This document shows, piece by piece, positions 56,877 through 64,000 of a stretch of 64,000 nt of DNA. Position numbers and translations under genes: made by a program. The DNA is from Dipteris shenzhenensis (lineage: Eukaryota > Polypodiophyta > Polypodiopsida > Gleicheniales): the NCBI GenBank assembly GCA_047967505.1, contig CM106541.1; one strand, 5' to 3'. Under the pieces are notes generated by a model. That model saw nothing but the letters and a program-made list of their open reading frames with translations. It was not told the origin of the DNA and did not search any database. Numbering within the stretch: the stretch's first letter is position 1; each line of letters opens with the position of its first letter.

Positions 56877-57474
56877 TAGATAATATACACTACACATTAA
56901 ATACTTATCTTCTTATCCATTCGGCTGTGTGTGAAACAGGGATGTTTTTATCGCATTAGTTTTGTTAATAAGCGAAAGTTTTATATGGCTTGTGAAAGTT
57001 TATATGCTTTTATAAAAATAAAAGCTCATCTTGTTCGCCACAATTTGAAACTAAAATCAAAAAAAGAGCTAGGTTTAGCCTTTAAGATTATAAAATTATA
57101 AATAAAGTCCATGAAATGCGCCAAAGTTTTATATAATTTAATAAATATATATATTTAAAGATTTCACCAACATATTAAATATAAAATTTAAAAATTTGGC
57201 TACATCTATAGAATTAAGGACCAAAAGAAGACTTGTGCAATCAAGTGCAATCTAGTGTTAACATTTAATGTTTCTATTTGAACATGAAGCTGTTTGATAT
57301 TGCATAAAATGTAAATGCAATGTACTATTGTCACCAATATATCCAAGAGACACACTGAGGTGGAAGTCAGAGAAAAGTTTCTCATACCACTAGAGGCCTC
57401 TCCAGACACCCACCTTTATTCCTTTCCCATGCTCAATAAAACACTTGGCCAAGATAACCCAAGGGGCATTACCG
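56877..57474. other. AT-rich, no gene
   Basis: I see no supported feature. A TATATATATTTA run is at 57145-57160. Confidence 0.4.
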
Positions 57475-58400
57475 TGCTACAAGGCACAAGTCATTTTCCG
57501 ACGGAAATACCGACCTTTTTTACACTAAAAAGGTTTTTTTTTATGGGCGCAAAGGTCGGTATTTACATCGCTATTAACGTCAGAAAAGAAATGTTGCTAT
57601 ATAAGCATTGCTATATAGCGACTCTAGTAAACATCACTATATAGCGACATTAGTAAAGCGTCACTATATAGCGACCCTTAACAGAACTTTAAAAAAACAA
57701 TAGTGGGGCTAAAGAGGGCCATAGCAAGCCCTGTTTTGCCCCACTAATGTTTTTTTCAATAATTACAAAAGAATGTTTACAAGCACACCAGCGAGATAAA
57801 ACTCTCAAACCTTGTTTGTTACAAAATTTCCCTTGTGAAAGGGGTGATACAAAATTGCTCAAACGAGCCAAGAGACAGAAGCATATACATGCCAAAGATA
57901 TACAAAAATTACCTTTTTCGAAAAGGGTGATAAAAAATTGCTCAAACGGGCGGACATACAAAAGCATATACATGCCAAAGTATATACAAACTACTGCTGC
58001 TGCTGCTCATCTGAATCATTGCCGTCGTCGTCGTCCCAAAGTGTGAAGTACCTACAGAGTCCATCGGTCTCCTCGCAGCCCTCCTCTGACTGTCGAACTT
58101 TTTGGGATGGTCCCTGAACTCCTTCTTCAAAAACTTCCAATCAGCTTTGTCGACCCAGCTAGGTTTAGCCTTCCTCTTTGTGATGGAAGTTCGCAAGGTC
58201 GGGCTAGGGGTAGCGTGGGTAAGGTCCCTGAGGAGTCGGCTGAGTGGAATCAAAGTCCTCTAGAGAGACGTAGAGATCATGATGTCTCCTCCTAGGAGGG
58301 TTTTTATACTCATCGGATGTGGGACGTGATCCCATGTCTAATTTGGGGGGATTGGACAAACACAGACACAAACACGAAAATAAAAATAAACACAAGAGCG
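57475..58400. mobile_element. F2b: left part of a second-family CACTA element
   Basis: It starts TGCTACAAGGCACAAG (two changes from CACTACAAGGC), with TCGCTATATAGCGAC-like repeats at 57590-57675 and the GTGGGGCTAAAGAGGGCCA hairpin region. Then comes a second-gene remnant on minus. Homology to F2a fades after about 58340. No right end is seen. Confidence 0.75.
57991..58335 (-). pseudogene. F2b second gene, truncated
   Basis: The start MGSRPTSDEYKNPPRRRHHD at 58335 is followed by a large internal deletion relative to F2a. The core KPSWVDKADWKFLKKEFRDH, HPKKFDSQRRAARR and an acidic/Gln tail ending at 57991 follow in shifted frames. It confirms the F2a gene reading. Confidence 0.65.
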
Positions 58401-58407
58401 GGTAAGA

Positions 58408-58540
58408 AGCGGAAAGACAATTAAGTACTTAAGACAATTATGAAATTCAAAAATGAAAAGACAATTAATCACTTAAGAAAATTATGAAATGACATCAACG
58501 CAGAAAGGACAATTATTTACTTAAGACAATTATGAAAAGC
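58408..58540. repeat. Short tandem repeat, about 45 bp x 3
   Basis: Three imperfect units containing GACAATTAA.NACTTAAGA and CAATTATGAAA. Confidence 0.75.
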
Positions 58541-58659
58541 TAGTTTTGAAGGACAAATATTTATGAAAGACAAGTGGAATCCAAGAAGGTTTTCATATAT
58601 AAAAAATATCGCCCAAAATACTATTATTAAACAAGAGTTCTCATGTACAAAAGGAGAGC

Positions 58660-59891
58660 GCAAAATCTGGGGCTCTCCAATAGTGTGGATATACTGCTCC
58701 TCAGTAATCAACCCGTCATCAGAGAAGTGCCTCCATGTATCTCCTATGCGATGGTGGTGGTGGTAGGCTGTCTCAACAGGAGTAGGGTACCTGTCCACGA
58801 TATCAAGCTGCAAGATGACACAATTTGCGGAGGGGTTAGTACAAAGAAACAACCTCCTAATAAATCACATAAACACAATATAATTTGAGATTGATACTTA
58901 CAAATTGGGTCTCCCATGATTCAACACCCCCTGCTCCAAAATGCACGTTTTCATATTGCTCCATTTGGATCCTTCCTGCCTCCATGTGCTGCAAAATGGG
59001 GTCCCACCTTCACTGCCTTCTTCCACTCACGCTTGTGAGCGGTGTGGGGCTAGCCCCTTGGTGGTTGACCTCCCTCTCTCCTGGCAATCTTAGCTAGTGT
59101 CTGCCTCTTAAGCGAAGATCTTTTATGGGCAAGTATCATAACAATCTTTGACTTGGCCCATTTATCTGTTGTGAACTGAACATTGGGGGGATTGGGATAC
59201 TTAGAGCGAACAGCAGCGAGGGTCTCATCAGCCAACTTTTTTTGTTGGTCTTTATAGTGAATAAAGCAATCTTCGTAGTTGTTAGCAATTACAGAGCGCA
59301 TGAAGGCCATGATGTCCTTCCCCCGTGCATCCATCAAGATGCCTCCTGTCTGAGTGATGTCATAGAAGATCATACCGTCACCCTCTGGCACGGTCTGCAC
59401 CATCTGAATCATCCCCACCCCCACCATTACCCCCCCCAAAGCACTTTGCCATGCATCCCCCATCGCTCTCCCTGCTATTATGCGTGCTGCTCTGTCGTGT
59501 TGAGCTAGTACGTTGGCCACTCGTAGCTAGAGAAGCAACTCTCAATTGTACGGGAGTACGCTAGCCACTCGTAGCTGGAGAAGCAACTCTTGACTGCATG
59601 GGAGTACATCGGTGGCTCTGCGAGGCAGAAGGGCCTCCTGACCGTAGGGGGGGAGAAGGGGCTCAGCTCTGTAGCCGACTGGGCTGTCTCGACTCCACTG
59701 GGGTAATCTCAGCTGGTATGGGGTTAGGGTGGTTTGGAGTCTGTACTGCCAACTCCTGGGGGGTGTTTGGAGTACCTATCATGTATGTGTATAACTCCCC
59801 AGGAGTGGGAGGGTGCCCCAAAATGTTATATAACTCCCAAAAGATGGCATCCCGAAAGATCAGGTGAGGCTGAAGAGCTTCCTGGCCACAT
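58660..59891 (-). pseudogene. E4 second gene, Transposase_24-like
   Basis: The start MWPGSSSASPD at 59891 is followed by frame loss within 20 codons. The core is open from about 59520: MIFYDITQTGG, MAFMRSVIANNYEDC, DKWAKSKIVMIL and KRQTLAKIARREGG. A splice site lies near 58900, and the exon with AYHHHHRIGDTWRHF and GLITEEQYI ends at about 58680. The last Glu-rich exon of E2 and E3 is absent. Confidence 0.75.
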
Positions 59892-59924
59892 GATGAATTG
59901 AAGAAAAGAAAAGAAGAAGATTAC

Positions 59925-59985
59925 CATCGAGCATGCCCTCTTTCCATCGAGCATGCTCTCTTTCCATCATGCATGCCCTCATCAC
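59925..59985. repeat. CATCGAGCATGC(C/T)CTCTTTC repeat x3
   Basis: Three tandem copies of a 20-bp unit at the start of the E4 central region. Confidence 0.85.
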
Positions 59986-60009
59986 AAGATGCAAAAGAAA
60001 AAATAGAGT

Positions 60010-60830
60010 GACAACCTAACATTGAGCAAGCATTTATAGACTCCTGCATTCTTTGAATTAGAGTGACAGAAGTCTGTATCTGCTTGCTTAATATTAGGCT
60101 ATTGAAGCTTCACGTGGGGAAAAAGAGAGAAGGAAAGAGAGGAGAAAAGAGAGGAAAAGAGAGGAGAAAAAAGAGAGAAAAAGAGAGGAGAAAAAAGGAG
60201 AAAAGAGAGGAGAAAAAAGACAAAAAAAGAGCGGAGATAAGAGAAAAAGTGGGGATTAAGGAGAAAAAAAAAGAGAAGGAAAGAGAGGAGAAAAGAGAGG
60301 AGAAAAAGAGAGGAGATGAGAGAGAAAAAGAGAGGAGAAAAGAGACGAAAAGAGAGGATAAAAGAGAGAAGGAAAAAGAGAGAAAAAGTGAGGATAAAAG
60401 AGAGAAAAAGAGAGAAGGAAAGAGAGGAGAAAAAAGAGAGAAAAAGAGAGGAGATAATTAGAGAGAAAAAGAGAGGAGAAAAGAGACGAAAAGAGAAAAA
60501 AAAAAAAGAGAAGGAAAAAGAGAGAAAAAGTGAGGATAAAAGAGAGAAAAAGAGAGAAGGAAAGAGAGGAGAAAAAAGAGAAGAAAAGAAAGGAGATAGG
60601 AGAGAAAAAGAGAGGAGAAAAGAGAGGAAAAGAGACAAAAAGAGAGAAGGAAAGAGAGGATAAAAGATAGAAAAAGTGAGTATGAAAGAGAGAAAAAGAG
60701 AGAAGGAAAGAGATAAGAAAAGACAGGAAAAGAGAGGAGAAAAAAGAGAAGAGATAAAAGAGAAAAAGAGAGGAGAAAAGAGAAGGAAAGAGAGGAGAAA
60801 AGAGAGAAAAAAAGAATGCAATCCCTTATT
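60010..60830. repeat. E4 central foldback and purine tract
   Basis: A foldback (arms 60021-60042 and 60071-60092) is followed by about 700 bp almost purely of A and G (GAAAGAGAGGAGAAAAGAGA units). Long frames on either strand are repeat artefacts. The start of the block is the inverted relative of 51335-51660. Confidence 0.93.
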
Positions 60831-60965
60831 TCCTCATGAATGCAATCGCTTTCTTCATTCATGCCATCCCTTTCCATCATTCATGCAATCCCTTTCTTGA
60901 TTCATGCAATCTCGTTCCATCATTCATGCAATCACTTATTTCCATCATTCATGCAATCCCTTTCT
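60831..60965. repeat. TTCATGCAATCCCTTTC tandem repeat
   Basis: Six or seven imperfect units of about 18-22 bp, with the consensus CATTCATGCAATCCCTTTC. Confidence 0.85.
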
Positions 60966-61039
60966 TAGAAGGGGAAGGGGAAGGGAAAGAGAAGGAAAAG
61001 GAAGGAGAAGGGGAAGGGGAAAGGGAAGAACAAACAAGA

Positions 61040-61730
61040 AAAGCTATTGTAGCGCATCTATAGATGCATCTAATAGTGCGTCTACAGGCGTAGCTGTTTG
61101 TTTTTCCAAAATTTAGACGCACTGTTTGATGCACCTATAGACACGCTCTAACAAACACCTTTTTGAAAGGAACTGAAAAGGACATGCGCCCGACCCCAAA
61201 AAGAACAACACAAGAACCAAAAACATCTCTTCCCTGCATACGAAAAAGGACAAATCCAAAGAGAGCAACTTCCAAAGAAGACCAACCGCCAAGAGACTTA
61301 TCTTGGATAGAGGTATGGAAGCTTCTTGTCCTTCTTCAAAGCTGCTTCTCTTTCTTCTCTTCCTTATTCACCCTCTTCTCTTGTATGCTTGGGGATGACT
61401 GTGTAAGCCTGGAGATGAGTGTGGGTGCTTGGACATAAGTGTGGATGCTTGGAGCTATGTCTGTTTATAGGAAGCAAGCCGCGCGATGCTGAAAGTATGT
61501 GAAAGAAAGCAAGCACACTAAAAGTAGGTTTGAAAATCAGCTCGTAGTCTGTGCATCTAAAAGCGCATCGAAACGTGCATCTATCAATGCAGCTACACTA
61601 TGTTTTAGACACACCTATAGACACATTCCATAGTACAGACGCGGTGTTAAACCTGCTTTTAGACGCTACATAGAGTTTTAACATTTACAACTCATGCAAG
61701 AACACATGTTTTGGGTTGTTTATCTGTAGG
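61040..61730. promoter_or_regulatory. E4 central region next to the transposase
   Basis: GCGTCTA-type repeats at 61045-61145 and 61545-61670 flank the conserved leader (CGCCCGAC through CTTGGATAGAGGTATGGAAG, about 61190-61320). The order matches E1 450-1867 without the LINE. Confidence 0.55.
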
Positions 61731-64000
61731 ATGTCTTCATCTTCAACAAGTGGCTCCAATGAGGATGAATCCCTCCGTATCCACCATCGCGAAATGCGGT
61801 TGGAGCAAAAAATCAAATGTATGTGTGATTGATGTTGAAGAAACATGTATCGTGCACGCAAAATTACACTCAATCACGTCTCAAAGTATGGAGAATGGGA
61901 TGCAACTGTAAACATGGTAAGTGTTAAAGAGTTAAGGTTGATTGAGATACCTATGGGTGTTCATGTGTTTGAGTTATGATCCCTTTTTAATTTGATACAG
62001 GATGCAGTGCCACACCCGCATATGTTGCCCTATGCTCGTTGTGAGGAGGCGAAGCGTCGATGATATGAGGTGCGATCTTCAGGAGGGAGTGTTACGGATG
62101 CATGGAGTGATGGTGATAGTAGCCCTATGCCATTACCTCATGAGGCTGTGGAGGATAAGGTGTTTAATGATATGGTGTGGGATTTATATGTCCATCAATC
62201 CTCAGGTAGGGATGATAGCATGGAGCAGGATGATCTTTTTACTGCAGCATCGACTCCACTATTTGAGGGACGCACATTCTCTATTCTATGTGCCTCCCTT
62301 GAGTTACTAAACTTGCAGACCATCTATGGATGGAGCAATGCAAGTTTGAATGCATTACTCAAGTAAGCTTTAAAGTCTATTTTGCAAACATGGTGAATTA
62401 TGCCTGCGGGTCAATTACTCGAATGCTTTTTCTCATTTATGGTCTTCAGGCTATTGTGTAAAATTCTTCCAAGGGAGAATTAGTTACTGACCTCAAGAGA
62501 TATGGCAAGGCAACATGTGACCTCTCTTAGAGGATTAGATTACAAGCGCATCCATGCATGCGTCAATGATTGCATTTCTGTTTTGACCACATAAGGATGC
62601 AAGAGAGTGTCCTACTTGTGGAGAGGCAAGATATAGAGCAAATCTCAAAACTTTGGATGTGCCTTGTAAGTTTCTGCAACATTTTCCCATAATCCCTCGC
62701 ATCCAACATATGTCAAGTGCAAATCCATTGCAGAGCTCATGTCATGGCATTCCTCCCATCGATCAACCGATGGCAAGTGGAGAGCTCCTATAGACACTCC
62801 TGCGTGAAAGCATATTGAAGACACATGGCCAAGCTTCAAGGAAGAACCTAGGAACTTGAGACTTGGATTGGGTATGGACGGTGTGAACCCATTTGGTCTC
62901 AAAAGCACCTCTTACAGTGTATGGCCAATGATATTGGTGAATTATAATCTTCCACCCTCAATGACGATTAAGAAAGGACATGTTATGTTATCCCTTCTAA
63001 TTCCAAGGAAACATAAAGTAAAAAATCCTGATGTTTATTTGGAGCCTTTAATTGATGAGCTAGAGATACTTTGGAGAGGTATCGAGGTGCATGATGCCTC
63101 CCTCGTCATGAGACTTCAACTACAAGGCAGTCTTGATGTGGACGATGCATGACTTCCTAGGCTATGGCGAGTGTTCAGGTAAGCATTGAACTTTTAATTA
63201 TGAGTAGGCAATCGAATTTGGGACAGTTCCACGACTCCTCCACCACTTTGCATGAGTCGGTAAGGGTTTGTAACTATTATGTGCTATATTGAATGGAAAT
63301 AAAGATTGCACACTAACACCAAATTTTGTTTAGATACTCCATCTTTTATCGTTTACCATATTGGTCCCACTTCAAGATCAATCACCTGCTCGATCCCATG
63401 CATATCTTCAAGAATGTGGCATCTACCATTTGGGAACATTTGAATGGGACACAAGATTCTACAAGCATAAGGGAGGATCTACGCACCACAAGGAGGATGC
63501 ATGAAGCTTGGCCACAAGAGAGGCCAAATGGGTGTGTCTTTTTACCTCGTGCATCGTGGAGATTATCAAAGCTAGAGATGGTGGCAGTGAAATGAGCTAT
63601 CATTACAATTCGTACTCCCACTGGATGCATGAGGTGTTTGAAGGAAGAAAAGAGGTGTAGAGCAATTATATGACATGAAATCTCATGATTGGCACAAGGT
63701 GCTCCAAGTAAGTATTTTATGTGCATAATATATTTTTCCTTCCAAATTTGTGAGTGAATTAGAAGCAACTAATCAACCATTCCTCGTGTGTTCAATTCAT
63801 ACTACCTACTAGCATTTCTCGTAGTGCATCGAAGGACGTGAAGGATTGTATTTACAAGATGGGCGAGCTTGTGAGGTACTTTATAGGATAAAAAATGTGA
63901 AGCGTATTAATGCTCCATGCAAGGTGTTCATATTGCTAATATGGTGTACTTTTTCCTTTCTAGGTATGTGAGCTCAAAGGAAATAGATCCCACCATGCTT
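61731..64000 (+). pseudogene. E4 transposase (tnp2 part; continues past window)
   Basis: Exon 1 61731-61916 (MSSSSTSGSNEDES) has TGA at two Arg positions. Exon 2 from 62001 has TGA at a third, and ends YGWSNASLNALLK near 62365. Exon 3 begins at about 62450 with PREN then a stop, and loses the HACVNDCILF frame near 62575. It is open again from about 62735, with IAELMSWHSSH, RLGLGMDGVNPFG, SVWPMILVNYNLP and DVYLEPLIDELEILW. The MHIFKNVASTIWEH exon is at about 63332-63600. The window ends within the DUF4218 exon start (YVSSKEIDPTML). It has more lesions than the other copies. Confidence 0.85.

Larger units (their letters stand above)
58640..64000 (+). mobile_element. E4: family-1 transposon (right end outside window)
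   Basis: The second gene is on minus (59891 to about 58660) and the transposase on plus from 61731, with a 1.8-kb central region. The left side has no CACAACAA terminus or subterminal repeats. Family-1 similarity begins abruptly near 58680 beside F2b sequence, so the left end is deleted or the two elements are fused. The right end lies beyond 64000. Family-1 repeats in the centre are sparse (61045-61140, 61550-61670). It is the most decayed copy. Confidence 0.85.

Noticed and set aside
58380-58680. Left terminus of E4
   Set aside because: No CACAACAA end or AGACGCGTCTA repeats; only a local 45-bp repeat is present.
60063-60880. Lys/Glu/Arg and Phe/Ser/Leu frames over the purine tract
   Set aside because: Repeat-encoded low complexity with no stop because A/G units rarely make stops; no protein family.

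Overview
This window is plant nuclear DNA made almost entirely of nested transposable elements. The evidence is spliced plant-type CACTA (En/Spm) transposases with tnp2, DUF4218 and DUF4216 regions, Ty1/copia elements primed by initiator tRNA-Met, a zf-RVT LINE tail, a tRNA-derived SINE and a plant PHT1 phosphate transporter. The lineage is not fixed by the sequence. A land plant with a large, repeat-rich genome fits, and I see nothing specific to grasses.

The dominant component is one CACTA-like family, here called family 1, present in four copies: E1 (1-12948, left end outside), E2 (15716-22915), E3 (43082-48951) and E4 (about 58640 to the window end). Its termini read CACAACAA(C/G)ACAAAGCA, and E2 and E3 have perfect 3-bp target duplications (AGA and ATG). 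Each copy holds two divergently transcribed genes: a multi-exon tnp2/DUF4218/DUF4216 transposase and a second, Transposase_24-like gene. Between the two start codons lies a central region carrying the same AGACGCGTCTA-type repeats that fill both ends. Every transposase copy seen here is broken. A second family with CACTACAAG ends and TCGCTATATAGCGA repeats (F2a 40630-51310 with E3 nested in it; F2b 57475-58400) has the same layout, and a third transposase relic lies at 13151-13640.

Region by region: 1-12948 is E1, interrupted by an 858-bp LINE (862-1719) and a 7.6-kb Copia element (2829-10446), which itself contains a MITE and a 1.5-kb tandem duplication. 12949-15715 holds the third transposase relic, an array with four perfect 76-bp palindromes, and the 3' part of a protein-kinase relic. 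E2 splits that relic, whose 5' part is at 22916-23904. 24000-35200 is gene-poor, with microsatellites, MITE-like blocks, a RING-H2 pseudogene and palindromic dispersed repeats. 35225-38950 is a 3'-truncated second Copia. 40630-51310 is F2a with E3 nested in it. 51690-54470 shows no gene. 54480-56108 is a complete PHT1 transporter, the only intact host gene I can support; it lacks the Asp normally found in the phosphate pocket. A SINE lies upstream of it, followed by F2b and E4.

The transposon genes probably worked as a two-protein cut-and-paste system in which the second protein could bind the shared repeats at the ends and in the central promoter. That role is inferred from En/Spm TNPA and from repeat placement and is not shown directly.
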